From: Clostridia bacterium
GTDB taxonomy: Bacteria; Bacillota; Clostridia; Christensenellales; CAG-314
DNA length: 64,000 nt
Direction: 5' to 3'
Assembly (NCBI GenBank): GCA_017500855.1
Contig: JAFVYC010000024.1
Coordinates: 22,306-86,305, forward strand
Within the stretch, counting starts at the first letter, position 1, and every line of letters begins with the position of its first letter. The translations under genes were made by a program, and so were the position numbers. Below are positions 24,162-34,299 of this stretch, one piece after another. The notes under the pieces are model-generated. The model did not search any database, was not told where the DNA came from, and saw only the letters and a list, made by a program, of their open reading frames with translations.

Positions 24162-25264
24162 TGAAAAAAGTTGCCGTGCTTGGATGTACCGGCTCGATAG
24201 GCACACAAACGTTGGACGTCATTCGCAATCACAAAGATGAACTTTGTGTCCATTCGTTGGTTGCCTATTCCAATTTGCAAGGGCTGGAAAAACTGAATAG
24301 AGAATTTTCGCCAAAGTATAGCGGACTGATTTCTGTTGACGGGGAAGAATGTTTGTTGAATGCCGTGCGTGGTGCCGATGTTTGCGTTGTTGCAACACGT
24401 GGCATCGTTGCATTGCAAGCAGTTTTGTACTGTTTGGACAACGGCATTGACGTTGCGCTTGCCAACAAGGAGGTTCTTGTGTGCGCAGGATGCATCGTCA
24501 TGCCCAAAGTTGGCAAGGCAAAATTGTTGCCTGTGGACAGCGAACATTGCGCCATCTCCCAGTGCCTTCTTGGCAAAAACAGGGGGGACGTGTGCAAATT
24601 ATTGCTTACTGCAAGTGGTGGCCCCTTCTTCGAAAAGGACAAAAACTGCTTTGCAAGTTTCACTGCCCAAGACGCTTTGAAACACCCCAATTGGTCGATG
24701 GGAAGCAAGATTACCATCGACAGCGCAACAATGTTCAACAAAGCGTTGGAAGTTGTTGAAGCAAGCCATTTGTTTGGCGTTGAAGCGCAAGACATTCAAA
24801 TTGTGGTGCACCGTCAAAGCGTGGTGCATTCCATGGTGCAATTTGTTGATGGAAGCGTGCTGTGTCAAATGGCAAGCCCCGACATGAGGCTTCCCATACA
24901 AACGGCGCTTTTGCATTGTTGCAAACCAAGCAACGTTCAACAGTTGGATTTTGAGCAACTGATGACGTTGACTTTTCAAAAATGTGATTTCGAAAAATTT
25001 CCTTGCGCAAAGTTGGGCTACGAAATTTTCAACTACCCACCAATTTGCGCAACTGTGATGAATGCATCCAACGACGTGTGCGTGGAAAGTTTTTTGCAAG
25101 GAATCTTGCCATTCGATGCTTTCTACGACGTCATCAAAACGGCTGTTTTGCATTTTGCCGATACGGCGCAAAACGTTGCTGTGACAATTGAAACAATAAA
25201 AGAATTCGACGGTTTGGCAAAGCAATTTACCAAGCAGTTGATTTGGGAGAGATATGGTAAATAA
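24161..25264 (+). CDS. dxr: 1-deoxy-D-xylulose 5-phosphate reductoisomerase
   Basis: Second enzyme of the MEP isoprenoid pathway, NADPH-dependent. 367 residues. NADPH loop VLGCTGSIGTQTLDV at residues 5-19, LANKEVLVCAG, PVDSEHCAI (metal site) and HPNWSMGSKITIDSATM are diagnostic. TGATG overlap with cdsA. Together with ispG here and dxs and ispA further on, it shows a complete investment in the MEP route. Confidence 0.96.
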   Translation: MKKVAVLGCTGSIGTQTLDVIRNHKDELCVHSLVAYSNLQGLEKLNREFSPKYSGLISVDGEECLLNAVRGADVCVVATRGIVALQAVLYCLDNGIDVALANKEVLVCAGCIVMPKVGKAKLLPVDSEHCAISQCLLGKNRGDVCKLLLTASGGPFFEKDKNCFASFTAQDALKHPNWSMGSKITIDSATMFNKALEVVEASHLFGVEAQDIQIVVHRQSVVHSMVQFVDGSVLCQMASPDMRLPIQTALLHCCKPSNVQQLDFEQLMTLTFQKCDFEKFPCAKLGYEIFNYPPICATVMNASNDVCVESFLQGILPFDAFYDVIKTAVLHFADTAQNVAVTIETIKEFDGLAKQFTKQLIWERYGK

Positions 25265-26519
25265 TTTGGCTTCTGCTTTGGACGTTTTGGCTATCTTGGG
25301 CTCCTTTGTTTTGGGACTTGTGGTGTTGCTTTTGATGGTGACTGTACACGAATTTGGCCACTACGTGTCCGGCAAATTGTTGAAATTTGACATTTTGGAG
25401 TTCTCCATTGGAATGGGCCCCAAACTGTTTTCCAAAAAGAAAAAGAACGGAGAAATCTTCTCCATCAGGGCTTTGCCCCTTGGTGGATTTTGCGCTTTTG
25501 CAGGCGAAGATGAGGAAAATCAATCGCCCGGCGCATTCAACAACCAAGCGCCTTGGAAAAGGCTGATCGTGCTGTTTTCCGGAGCATTGATGAACTTTGT
25601 TTCGGCAATTTTGGTTTGCTCAATTGCATTTGCTTGTTTTGGCGAAACGGTGACGGTTGTTCACAGCGTTTCCGACTTTGCCCCAACGCAAAACCACGTG
25701 TTGCAACAAGGCGACATCATCTACGAAATTGACGGTAAAAAGGTGTACACGGTAGATTCGTTGAGTTTCTACACAAGTGACGAAATGCAAATCAAGGTTA
25801 TACGTAACGGCGAAATTGTAACTTTGAACGGCGTTGTTACCAAAGATTTTGTGTTTTCCTACGTTTCCAGCATTGGAATGGAAATTTCCGATGGTCAAAA
25901 CGTTGCAAAAATCAACGACCAAATAACAAAAATTGACGGTCAGTACTTAACAAAAGCAAACGACTTCAAAACTTTGCTCAACATGGCAGGGGAAACATGC
26001 CAACTGACGGTTGTCACACAGCAAGGCAACGAATTTACCGTTGAAGTTGCAACGACAGACTTGCTTTCCAAGGTTACCGTTCAAGAGAGAGTTTTCCACG
26101 GAATGGGCATCACAACCACCTACCAAACGTACAGGTTTGGTTTTTGGGAAACGCTTGGCAGAGTTTTTGGCTATTGCTTGGAAGTTGCAATGTTTGTGCT
26201 TCGCACGTTGGGTGGATTGCTTACGGGTGCTATCGGCATTGATGCCGTAGGTGGTCCAATCACAACAATTTCCCTGACAACACAAGTTGCTTCGCAAGGC
26301 ATTCAAAGCATTGTGACCTTCTTCGTGCTACTTTCCGTCAATCTTGGTGTGTTCAATCTTCTTCCTGTTCCTGCATTGGATGGGTGCCGAATGGTGTTCG
26401 TGCTTGTGGAGTGGATCAGAGGCAAACCAATCAATCGAAACATTGAAGGAATCATCAACACAATTGGCTTCTTTGTGCTAGTCACGCTGATGGTGTTGAT
26501 AGATTTGCTAAAACTATAG
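25254..26519 (+). CDS. rseP: Site-2 zinc metalloprotease RseP/RasP
   Basis: Intramembrane protease of 421 residues that cleaves anti-sigma factors and leftover signal peptides. Catalytic HEFGH is in VTVHEFGHYVSGKLL (about residue 30); the second metal motif is NLLPVPALDGCRM (about 365); a PDZ domain lies between (about 150-240). GGGAGAG precedes the ATG. Overlaps dxr by 11 bases. Confidence 0.95.
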   Translation: MVNNLASALDVLAILGSFVLGLVVLLLMVTVHEFGHYVSGKLLKFDILEFSIGMGPKLFSKKKKNGEIFSIRALPLGGFCAFAGEDEENQSPGAFNNQAPWKRLIVLFSGALMNFVSAILVCSIAFACFGETVTVVHSVSDFAPTQNHVLQQGDIIYEIDGKKVYTVDSLSFYTSDEMQIKVIRNGEIVTLNGVVTKDFVFSYVSSIGMEISDGQNVAKINDQITKIDGQYLTKANDFKTLLNMAGETCQLTVVTQQGNEFTVEVATTDLLSKVTVQERVFHGMGITTTYQTYRFGFWETLGRVFGYCLEVAMFVLRTLGGLLTGAIGIDAVGGPITTISLTTQVASQGIQSIVTFFVLLSVNLGVFNLLPVPALDGCRMVFVLVEWIRGKPINRNIEGIINTIGFFVLVTLMVLIDLLKL

Positions 26520-26526
26520 AGGAAAA

Positions 26527-27561
26527 ATGTCTAAACAAGTAATCGTTCGGAACGTTGCCATTGGTGGTGGCGCTCCCATCACAATTCAATCCATGACAAA
26601 CGTCAGCGTGACGGACGTCCAAGCAACCGCCAAACAAATTTCCCGTTTGATAGATGCCGGTTGCGACATTGTGCGCATTGCCGTTCCAAACCAACAGTCG
26701 GTGGAAGCATTTCGGCAAATTCGGGGAATGTTCGACATTCCACTTGTTGCCGACATTCACTTTGACTACAGGCTTGCTTTGGGCAGTATTTTGGCGGGAG
26801 CCGACAAAATTCGCATCAACCCCGGCAACATGCAAAAGCAACATCTTTTGCAAGTTATACAGTGTGCAAAACAACACAATGTGGCAATACGTGTAGGCGT
26901 AAACAGCGGTTCCGTCAACAAAGAGACGTTGGAAAGATGTGGTGGAAACAAGGCTGTTGCGCTTGTGGAAAGTTTGAAAGAGTACTTGCAAATTTTCCAA
27001 CAACAAAACTTCCACAACGTTGTGCTTTCGGTAAAAAGCACAGACGTGCGAGAAACCGTTGCCATCAACAAAGCCGTTGCAAAACTTGGCTACCCAATGC
27101 ATTTGGGTGTTACCGAAGCAGGGCTTTTGCAACAAGGCATTGTCAAAAACAGCGTTGGCATTGGCGCATTGCTTTTGGATGGCATTGGCGACACAATCCG
27201 TGTTTCGTTGACATCCGACCCTGTTGATGAAGTGCTTGTGGCAAAGGATTTGCTTGTTTCCCTTGGTCTCAAGGATGGAGTGACGTTTGTTTCTTGCCCA
27301 AAATGTGGCCGTTGCAGTATCGATTTGGAAACAATGGCAAAGCGTGTACATGCCTACGTTGCCAACATCAAAAAACCACTCAAAATTGCCGTTATGGGTT
27401 GCGAAGTCAACGGCCCCGGCGAATGCAAAGATGCCGACCTTGGCTTGGCAGGCTCCAATGGCAAATTTGTGTTCTTCAAACAAGGAAAAATCTACAAAAC
27501 CGTACCTCAAGAAACTGCCTTTGAGGAATTTACAAAGGAAATTGACAAACTAGCAAAATGA
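26527..27561 (+). CDS. ispG: 4-hydroxy-3-methylbut-2-enyl diphosphate synthase (flavodoxin/ferredoxin type)
   Basis: Fe-S enzyme of the MEP pathway, 344 residues. TIM-barrel N-terminus (VAIGGGAPITIQSMTN) and the C-terminal cluster domain with CPKCGRC and GCEVNGPGE, which supply three Cys and the Glu ligand of the 4Fe-4S cluster. AGAGGAAAA precedes the ATG. It depends on the isc cluster in principle. Overlaps the following gene by ATGA. Confidence 0.96.
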   Translation: MSKQVIVRNVAIGGGAPITIQSMTNVSVTDVQATAKQISRLIDAGCDIVRIAVPNQQSVEAFRQIRGMFDIPLVADIHFDYRLALGSILAGADKIRINPGNMQKQHLLQVIQCAKQHNVAIRVGVNSGSVNKETLERCGGNKAVALVESLKEYLQIFQQQNFHNVVLSVKSTDVRETVAINKAVAKLGYPMHLGVTEAGLLQQGIVKNSVGIGALLLDGIGDTIRVSLTSDPVDEVLVAKDLLVSLGLKDGVTFVSCPKCGRCSIDLETMAKRVHAYVANIKKPLKIAVMGCEVNGPGECKDADLGLAGSNGKFVFFKQGKIYKTVPQETAFEEFTKEIDKLAK

Positions 27562-29189
27562 TTGTAGAACAACTGTGGGAAAAATTTCCCGATTTGAAAG
27601 ATATTCGAGTTAGAGAAGTTGTGGTAGACAAGGTTGCAAGAAGAATTTCTTGTTCCGTGTCCTTGCCCGATTCCAACAATATTTCGCCGGCTAACAAGCG
27701 AGAAATTGTAGATTTTGTCAAATCTACAGTTCCCGCCAATTTCCATTGCTCGGTAACCTTCTTTAACGACAAATTCACGGAATTGTCTTTCAAAAAGTTC
27801 TTTGTAGACACGTTGAAAGCAAAGTACCCAATGTTCTCTTTCTTGAACAAGGAAAAAATTTCCGTCAAAATTCAAGGCAAGCACGTTGACGTTCAACTGC
27901 TTGTTGGCCCCGTGATGAAGGGCAACATGGAAACGGCAAACTTTGCGGAAGATTTTTGCAACTACTGCAAAAGTTACACTTCCTACAGCGTTTTTGTGCA
28001 AGTGGAGGAAGATGCCAACTATGTGCCAACTCTCAATTTGGACGACCAACAAAAACTTGTCAAACTTTCCATCAAAAAGGAATTGTTGAAACCTGCCCGC
28101 TACTTCGAAGTGGAAAACGTGCAAAAACATGTTGGCAAAATTATTGGTACAAGGGCAATGTACATTGGCGACGTGCGTGGCGCAAGCCAATCGGCAGTGC
28201 TGTGCGGAACAGTTTCCAACAAAACTCTCAAAGCTTCCAAAAACAACAGCAGTTTGCAAATTTGCAACTTCACTTTGACGGACGAATCGGGCAATATCCC
28301 TTGCGTGATGTTTGTCAGGTTTGAAATGACGGACGTTACCAAAATTTTGAAGTCGTCCGACAGCACGCAAAAACAAGCCGAGGAACTTTCCGAAAAGAAC
28401 AAGGCAATCAACGACAAGCGAATGAAGAAAATGATGGACATTTTCGACACCATGCAAGTTATTGTTCGTGGCAAAATTGGCTACAACGACTTTTCGCAAA
28501 GGTTGGAAATGGTGGTGTTCGATTTGTGCAAATGCACAATCAAACCAATGAGCCAACAACCCAAGGCAGTTGCCAAAGTGCCAAGTCGCTACACGCTTGT
28601 GCATCCACAAAGTTTTGAAGAACATCATCAACTTTCCTTCGTTGCCGAAATGGTAACTTCCAACTTGCAACAAGACTACGTTGTTGTCAATGCGCAACTG
28701 ACGGGCAACAACCTTGCCAAGGACAAACTGTTTGGCATTTGTTGCGTCAAAATTTCCAAAGGGCGCATTGCCGAAAAGTTTTTCACAGTTGTCAACCCGG
28801 AAATCCACTTGGACGACAATCAACTTGCGTCCATTGGATGTGGAGTAGACAAACTGCAAATTTACCCAACCATCACGGAAATCATTCCCGATTTGTTCAA
28901 GTTCTTGCATGGCTACGACGTTGTTGGAATCAACCTTGTCAACACGCTCAACATGCTCAACTACTACGCAATTCCCTATGGCTACAGTTTCAACAACAAA
29001 ATTGTCAACGAGCAAGATTTCTTGTTGCAACTGTTGGAAAATTCCACAATTTCCAAGCGCCCAAATCTCGGCAAAGTGGAAGAAATTGCCAAGGTTTGCA
29101 AAGTAGTGTACGAGGGCAACGTTGAATGCGACAGGCACGCAACCATCGTTGCAAGAAGCATCGTTTACTTGTCGGAAAGAGCATTGTAG
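27558..29189 (+). CDS. PolC-derived protein lacking polymerase and PHP domains, exonuclease-like region degenerate
   Basis: 543 residues at the locus (ispG-X-rimP-nusA) where Clostridia carry full PolC of about 1,400 residues. Residues 1-180 resemble the N-terminal NI/NII region and 195-325 the OB-fold (LCGTVSNKTLK, FTLTDESGNIPCVMF). Residues 372-540 resemble the DnaQ exonuclease, but all three motifs have lost their acids: YVVVNAQLTG replaces DxET, VGINLVNTLNML replaces HNxxFD, HATIVARS replaces HxAxxD. No PHP, no polymerase follows; the reading frame is intact and coupled to ispG by ATGA. It may be a repurposed replication accessory or RNA-binding protein. Confidence 0.8.
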   Translation: MIVEQLWEKFPDLKDIRVREVVVDKVARRISCSVSLPDSNNISPANKREIVDFVKSTVPANFHCSVTFFNDKFTELSFKKFFVDTLKAKYPMFSFLNKEKISVKIQGKHVDVQLLVGPVMKGNMETANFAEDFCNYCKSYTSYSVFVQVEEDANYVPTLNLDDQQKLVKLSIKKELLKPARYFEVENVQKHVGKIIGTRAMYIGDVRGASQSAVLCGTVSNKTLKASKNNSSLQICNFTLTDESGNIPCVMFVRFEMTDVTKILKSSDSTQKQAEELSEKNKAINDKRMKKMMDIFDTMQVIVRGKIGYNDFSQRLEMVVFDLCKCTIKPMSQQPKAVAKVPSRYTLVHPQSFEEHHQLSFVAEMVTSNLQQDYVVVNAQLTGNNLAKDKLFGICCVKISKGRIAEKFFTVVNPEIHLDDNQLASIGCGVDKLQIYPTITEIIPDLFKFLHGYDVVGINLVNTLNMLNYYAIPYGYSFNNKIVNEQDFLLQLLENSTISKRPNLGKVEEIAKVCKVVYEGNVECDRHATIVARSIVYLSERAL

Positions 29190-29272
29190 CAAATTTTTGT
29201 GTTTATGCAGTAAATTTTGCCAAAAATTGTGCAAAAATTTGACAAAATTGCAATTTGTTGAAACAAAACAGT

Positions 29273-29300
29273 TGTGTTTTGCGTTGTGGTGTGGTATAAT
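29273..29300 (+). promoter_or_regulatory. Promoter of rimP-nusA-infB operon
   Basis: TTGTGT (29273-29278), 16-base spacer, TATAAT (29295-29300). Start near 29307, giving a leader of about 140 nt. Confidence 0.75.
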
Positions 29301-29306
29301 GAACGT

Positions 29307-29449
29307 ACACAGAAATTGCAATTTCTAAGAAAGCTAGAAATTTAAGATTGAACACAATCATCGCAGTTTCTATCGCCTAGTTTAATTACGATACTACGGT
29401 GAGAGTGGGGATTTTTTTCTCCACTCTCATATTTATGATTGGAGGTTAT
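29307..29449 (+). promoter_or_regulatory. Structured leader of rimP-nusA
   Basis: Contains a perfect palindrome AGAAATTG/CAATTTCT (29311-29326), a hairpin GATTG-AACA-CAATC (29346-29359) and a long hairpin TGAGAGTGG (29400-29408) / CCACTCTCA (29421-29429) with a T-rich loop, immediately before the ribosome binding site. The last hairpin has no following T run, so it is more likely translational or processing-related than a terminator. Confidence 0.5.
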
Positions 29450-29908
29450 ATGGGAAAAGTTTCCGACAGCGTTTTTCAACTTGTTCAGCCCATCGCCGAA
29501 GGCTTTGGCTTGGAAGTTTTGGAAGTGCTCTACGAAAAGAAATTCGATGGTATGAACCTTACCATTGTGATAGACAAAGACGGTGGTGTTTCCATCGACG
29601 ATTGCGAAAAGTTGCACCGTGCAATTGACGCTCCGTTGGATGAACTGGACCCCATCGATTGCCAGTACATTTTGAACGTTTCTTCCCCGGGAATTGACCG
29701 TCCGCTAAAAACGGAAAGAGACTTCAAACGCAACCTTGGCAGAAAGATTTGTGTCAAGTTCTACAAGCCTTTCAACGGCAAAAAACAGTACCAAGGTATT
29801 TTGTTGGCGTACACCGACGAAACTTTCGACCTTCAAACACAAGACGGTCAAACAATGACAATCAACAAAAAAGATACGGCCAAAATTGAGCCTGTTATAG
29901 AATTTTAG
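29450..29908 (+). CDS. rimP: Ribosome maturation factor RimP
   Basis: 30S assembly factor of 152 residues. The N-terminal domain has the IDKDGGVSIDDCEKLHRAI pattern and VSSPGIDRPL at the domain boundary, both characteristic. TTGGAGG lies 5 bases before the ATG at 29450. First gene of the rimP-nusA-rnpM-ylxQ-infB-rbfA operon. Confidence 0.95.
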   Translation: MGKVSDSVFQLVQPIAEGFGLEVLEVLYEKKFDGMNLTIVIDKDGGVSIDDCEKLHRAIDAPLDELDPIDCQYILNVSSPGIDRPLKTERDFKRNLGRKICVKFYKPFNGKKQYQGILLAYTDETFDLQTQDGQTMTINKKDTAKIEPVIEF

Positions 29909-29922
29909 GAGGACTCTCTATC

Positions 29923-31026
29923 ATGAAGAGTAAAGATTTTTTTCTTGCTATAGAAGAATTGGGCAAAACAAAAGGTATCAGTTCCGAAGTCATCATTGAA
30001 TCGGTAGAAACTGCGCTTTCCATTGCTTGCAAAAAGAATTTTGGCGAAGCATCCAACGTTATCGTCAAACTCAACCCCGATTCCCACACAATGCGTGCTT
30101 TCATCAGCAAAATTGTTGTGGAAGTTGTTGAAACTCCCGAAAAGGAAATTGCATTGGAAGATGCTCAACAAATCAAAAAGTCCTACAAAATTGGCGACGA
30201 AGTTCTCACGGAAATCAACCCACGTGACTTTGGCAGAATTGCTGCTCAAAACGCAAGGCAAGTCATCATGAACAGTTTGCGCCAAGCCGAAAAGAAGGTT
30301 GTTTACGAACAATACATCAAGAAAGAAGGCGAACTTATCATCGGTAACGTTACCAGAGTTAAGGAAGACGGCACAATCTACGTTGAAATTGGCGAAAACC
30401 AAATGGAAGGCGTGCTTGCTCCAACGGAACAAATCCCCGGCGAAAAATTCCGTGCAGGCGACAGAATCAAGGTGCTTGTCAAGCGTGTTCGTGAAGCAGT
30501 TGGTGGCGTTCAAGTCATCCTTTCCCGTTCCAACTACTTGTTCATCAAGCGTTTGTTCGAAAAGGAAGTTCCCGAAATCCGTGCTGAAATCATCCAAATC
30601 AAAAGCATCGTTCGTGAAGCAGGCTTCCGCACAAAGATGGCTGTGTACTCCACAGATCCCGAAATTGATGCAGTTGGTTCCTGCGTTGGTAACAAGGGCG
30701 TGCGTGTAAACGCAATCGTTTCGGAAATTGGTGGCGAAAAAATTGACATCATTCCTTGGAGCAGTGACGTTTTGGACTACATTGCAAGATCTCTTTCCCC
30801 TGCAAAAGTTTTGATTGTTCAAGCTGACGAAGAAAACAAGGAAGCAAAAGTTATCGTTCCCGACGAAAAACTTTCCTTGGCAATTGGCAAGGAAGGTCAA
30901 AATGCTCGCCTTGCTGCAAAACTTACAGGTTGGAAAATTGACGTCAAGTCCTACACAAGCGCTTTGCAAAGCGGAATGTTCGATGGCATTGCCGACGAAT
31001 CTGTAGACGAAGGGGATGCAGAATAG
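29923..31026 (+). CDS. nusA: Transcription termination/antitermination factor NusA
   Basis: 367 residues, the compact Firmicutes form without acidic repeats. N-terminal RNA polymerase-binding domain (1-125), S1 domain (about 135-200, GELIIGNVTRVKEDGTIYV), then two KH domains (GNKGVRVNAIVSEIGGEKID and AIGKEGQNARLAAKLTGWKID). AGGAGG precedes the ATG. The stop overlaps the next start (TAGTG). Confidence 0.97.
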   Translation: MKSKDFFLAIEELGKTKGISSEVIIESVETALSIACKKNFGEASNVIVKLNPDSHTMRAFISKIVVEVVETPEKEIALEDAQQIKKSYKIGDEVLTEINPRDFGRIAAQNARQVIMNSLRQAEKKVVYEQYIKKEGELIIGNVTRVKEDGTIYVEIGENQMEGVLAPTEQIPGEKFRAGDRIKVLVKRVREAVGGVQVILSRSNYLFIKRLFEKEVPEIRAEIIQIKSIVREAGFRTKMAVYSTDPEIDAVGSCVGNKGVRVNAIVSEIGGEKIDIIPWSSDVLDYIARSLSPAKVLIVQADEENKEAKVIVPDEKLSLAIGKEGQNARLAAKLTGWKIDVKSYTSALQSGMFDGIADESVDEGDAE

Positions 31027-31289
31027 TGGCAACTGTCAAAAAAATTCCCGAAAGAATGTGTGTTTTGTGCAAGCAAATGAAGCCAAAAACACAACTTATT
31101 CGCATTGTCAACGCACAAGGCAACGTTGTTGTTGACAAAACGGGCAAAATCAACGGTAGAGGTGTGTACCTTTGCAAATGCAAAGATTGCATAACCAAGG
31201 CTGTCAAAAAGAAAAACTTTGCAAAACAACACGGTTTTGATTTGACGGAACAAATCGTTGCCGAATTGGAGAGTCTCATTGAACAATAA
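31026..31289 (+). CDS. rnpM: YlxR / RnpM RNA-binding protein
   Basis: 87 residues. PERMCVLCKQMKPKTQLIRIV and GRGVYLCKCKDC match the YlxR family, in which RnpM binds RNase P RNA and modulates its activity in Bacillus. GTG start directly on the nusA stop; translation is probably coupled. Confidence 0.9.
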   Translation: MATVKKIPERMCVLCKQMKPKTQLIRIVNAQGNVVVDKTGKINGRGVYLCKCKDCITKAVKKKNFAKQHGFDLTEQIVAELESLIEQ

Positions 31290-31560
31290 AATTCAATCGT
31301 ACATCGGTTTTGCAATACGCAAAGGCTCGGTTGTGTTTGGATGCGACAACATCCACGTCTACCGCAAAAAGATGTATTGCATTTTGTACACACAAAACAT
31401 TTCTCAAAACTCTTTGAAGATTTTGAAGAACAAAAGTCAGGAAATTGGTTGCCCATTGCTTGCAATCGACGAAACACCAATTCTGACACAACGAAATTGC
31501 AAAGCAATTGCAATTTGCGACAAGTCGCTTGCAACGGCAATTTCAAACAATTTGAAGTAA
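31279..31560 (+). CDS. ylxQ: L7Ae-family ribosomal-like protein YlxQ
   Basis: 93 residues of the L7Ae/L30e fold, a family that binds kink-turn RNAs. IGFAIRKGSVVFG is the typical start of the YlxQ group. TTG at 31279 is chosen because GGAGAG at 31268-31273 is 5 bases upstream. It overlaps rnpM by 11 bases. The window also carries an OLE RNA, whose known partners include an L7Ae-type protein (OapC); that this gene serves such a role is only speculation. Confidence 0.85.
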   Translation: MNNKIQSYIGFAIRKGSVVFGCDNIHVYRKKMYCILYTQNISQNSLKILKNKSQEIGCPLLAIDETPILTQRNCKAIAICDKSLATAISNNLK

Positions 31561-31581
31561 AAGGCCAATTTGGAGGTAGAA

Positions 31582-34299
31582 ATGGCAAACAACACTCAAC
31601 AAAACAAGACTTTTGAAAGCATCAAAACAGTAAAAGCAAACGTCGTTGGTTTGGGACGCAATTTGCAACAACAAGTTGCATCTATTCGTCAACAAACAAA
31701 CGCTTTGCAACAAGCTATCTCAAGTCGCAAACAATCATTTGCAAAGAAGGCAGAACCCGTGGTTGCCCAACCGGTGGTGGAAGTTGCCGAGCAAAAAGTT
31801 GTTGCACAAAAACCTGTGGAGAGTGACACAAAGAAGCAAGTGGCAGTGGAAGTTGTTGCTCCCGTTGTCAAGGAAGAGGCACCCGTTGCAAAGCAAGAGC
31901 CAAAAGTTGTTCAACAAAGTCAACCTGCCGAACCAAAGGTAGCGCCACAACCTGCAAAAACTCAACCTGCAAAGCCACAAGCGCAAAAACCTGCCGTTGA
32001 GCCTCAAAGCGCACAAAAGCCTGCGCCAACAGCAACAAAGGTTATTTCTACCGTGGAAAATGGCCGTGAAGTAAAAACCTACACCGACGAAAAGGGCAAC
32101 GTTCGTGTTAGAAAGTTCTTGGATACTTCTGCTCCAAAACGTCCACAACCGTCGCAAAATGGCGAAAAGCGTGACGGACAAGGCAAACCACAAGGCGGAC
32201 GTCCACAACAAGGTCGTCGCCCCGACCAACAAGGCGCGCAACAACGCCGTCCACAACAAGGTCAAGGCACTTTCAAAAAGGACGAGGACACACAAGAAAA
32301 GCGTGGTCAACAATCCAAACCGGCGCAAAAACGCTTTGCCCCTGCAATGGATTTGCCACGTCCCGAACCACAAAAGAACTTTGGCAACAAAAACAAAACC
32401 AAGGAACGTCCGGACGAAAAGCGTGCAACAAGTAGCAAAAAAGCGCTTATGACACGTGACTACTCCGCCGACTACGATGAAGACAGAGTAGTTCGCCGTG
32501 CAAAAACCAAAAAGCAAGAAGTGGCGCAACCAATTGTTGCAAAGAAAATCACTCACGCTGTGGTAAGCACGCAAGAAGTTCCAATCAAGGTTCTTTCCGA
32601 ACGTATTGGCGTTTCCGCATCGGAAATCATCAAGCAACTGTTCAAGGAAGGCATCATGAAAACCATCAACGACACTGTGGATTTCGACTACGCAGAGTAC
32701 ATTGCAGGTTTGCACGAAGTAACACTTGAACTCAAAATGGAAAAAACAGCAGAAGAAATCATTTCCAATGCTGAGCAAGACGACGGATTGGAAAACAACA
32801 CCAAACGTCCCCCAATCGTTACCGTTATGGGTCACGTAGACCACGGTAAAACTTCGCTTCTCGACGCAATCCGCAAGAGCAACGTTCAACGTGGCGAAGC
32901 AGGTGGTATCACGCAACACATTGGTGCGTACACAGTCACAGCAAAGGGACAACCAATCACGTTCATCGACACACCCGGCCACGCAGCGTTCACACAAATG
33001 CGTGCACGTGGTGCAAAAATCACCGACGTTGCAATCATCGTTGTTGCAGCCGACGACGGCGTTATGCCACAAACGGTTGAAGCAATCAACCACGCAAAAG
33101 CAGCAGGCGTTGCAATCATCGTTGCTGTGAACAAGATGGACAAACCACACATCGACCCCGACAGAGTAAAGCAACAACTCACCGAGTACGAATTGCTTGC
33201 TGAAGAATGGGGCGGTGACACAATCATGGTTCCCGTTTCTGCAAAAACAGGTATGGGCATTGACACGTTGTTGGAAAGTGTTTTGCTTGTTTCCGACATG
33301 ATGGAACTCAAAGCAAACCCCGAAAAACGTGCAACAGGCACAGTTATCGAAGCGCAACTCGACAAGGGCCGTGGCCCGGTTGCAACAATTTTGGTAAGCA
33401 ACGGCACACTCAAAGTGGGCGACAGTTTGATTGCAGGTTCGGCAACAGGCAAAATCCGTGCCATGTTCGACGACAAGGGCAAGCGTGTCAAGTCCGCAGG
33501 ACCATCCATCCCCGTGTCTGTACTGGGCTTCTCGGAAGTTCCACAAGCAGGCGACTATATGTACGTTGCCGACGAAAAACTTGTAAAGAAAGCAGCGGAA
33601 GAACGCAAGAACAAGATCAAGTTGGAAAATGCACGTCAAACTCCATCCTTGAACCTTGGCGATTTGTTCGGACGCATTTCCGAAGGACAACTCAAAACAC
33701 TCAACCTCATCATCAAAACCGACGTTCAAGGCTCTTTGGAAGCATTGAAAGCAAGTTTGGAAAAGATTTCCAACAACGAAGTGCGTGTTTCAGCAATTCA
33801 CGGTGGTGTTGGCGCTATCAACGAAACTGACATCATGCTTGCAAAGGCATCGGAAGCAATCATCATTGGTTTCAACGTACGTGCCGATTCCAACGCAAAG
33901 GCAACTGCCGAAATGGAAGGCGTGGACATCAGGTTGTACAACGTTATCTACGACGCAGTAGACGACGTGACGGCAGCAATGAAAGGTATGCTTGCGCCCA
34001 AGTACAGAGAGCAAATTGTTGGTACCGTTGAAGTTAGAGAAGTGTTCAAAATCACAGGCGTTGGCGCTGTTGCAGGTGGCTACGTCACAAGTGGTAAGGC
34101 AATTCGCAACGGCAAGGTTCGCATCTACCGCAACGACATCAGCATCTACGACGGTCAAATCCTTGCTTTGAAGCGCTTCAAGGACGACGTGAAGGAAGTT
34201 GCTTCCGGCTACGAATGTGGTATTTCCGTGGAAAACTACAACGACATCAAGGTTGGCGACGTCTTTGAAATTTACCAAATGGAAGAAATTCAACAATGA
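31582..34299 (+). CDS. infB: Translation initiation factor IF-2
   Basis: GTPase of 905 residues that brings initiator tRNA to the 30S subunit. Residues 1-320 are a low-complexity region rich in Ala, Pro, Gln and Lys, with repeated QQG/QG motifs; IF2_N-like segment at about 330-385 ([19 protein letters not shown]); G domain from about 410 with [12 protein letters not shown] (417-), DTPGH and NKMD; domains II-IV follow. GGAGG lies 6 bases before the ATG. Overlaps rbfA by 4 bases. Confidence 0.97.
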   Translation: MANNTQQNKTFESIKTVKANVVGLGRNLQQQVASIRQQTNALQQAISSRKQSFAKKAEPVVAQPVVEVAEQKVVAQKPVESDTKKQVAVEVVAPVVKEEAPVAKQEPKVVQQSQPAEPKVAPQPAKTQPAKPQAQKPAVEPQSAQKPAPTATKVISTVENGREVKTYTDEKGNVRVRKFLDTSAPKRPQPSQNGEKRDGQGKPQGGRPQQGRRPDQQGAQQRRPQQGQGTFKKDEDTQEKRGQQSKPAQKRFAPAMDLPRPEPQKNFGNKNKTKERPDEKRATSSKKALMTRDYSADYDEDRVVRRAKTKKQEVAQPIVAKKITHAVVSTQEVPIKVLSERIGVSASEIIKQLFKEGIMKTINDTVDFDYAEYIAGLHEVTLELKMEKTAEEIISNAEQDDGLENNTKRPPIVTVMGHVDHGKTSLLDAIRKSNVQRGEAGGITQHIGAYTVTAKGQPITFIDTPGHAAFTQMRARGAKITDVAIIVVAADDGVMPQTVEAINHAKAAGVAIIVAVNKMDKPHIDPDRVKQQLTEYELLAEEWGGDTIMVPVSAKTGMGIDTLLESVLLVSDMMELKANPEKRATGTVIEAQLDKGRGPVATILVSNGTLKVGDSLIAGSATGKIRAMFDDKGKRVKSAGPSIPVSVLGFSEVPQAGDYMYVADEKLVKKAAEERKNKIKLENARQTPSLNLGDLFGRISEGQLKTLNLIIKTDVQGSLEALKASLEKISNNEVRVSAIHGGVGAINETDIMLAKASEAIIIGFNVRADSNAKATAEMEGVDIRLYNVIYDAVDDVTAAMKGMLAPKYREQIVGTVEVREVFKITGVGAVAGGYVTSGKAIRNGKVRIYRNDISIYDGQILALKRFKDDVKEVASGYECGISVENYNDIKVGDVFEIYQMEEIQQ

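Noticed and set aside
27507..29321. 604-codon minus-strand frame opposite the PolC-like gene
   Set aside because: Artefact of codon bias; the + strand frame has coupling to ispG and recognisable domains.
31735..33729. 664-codon minus-strand frame opposite infB
   Set aside because: Low-complexity mirror of the infB coding strand.
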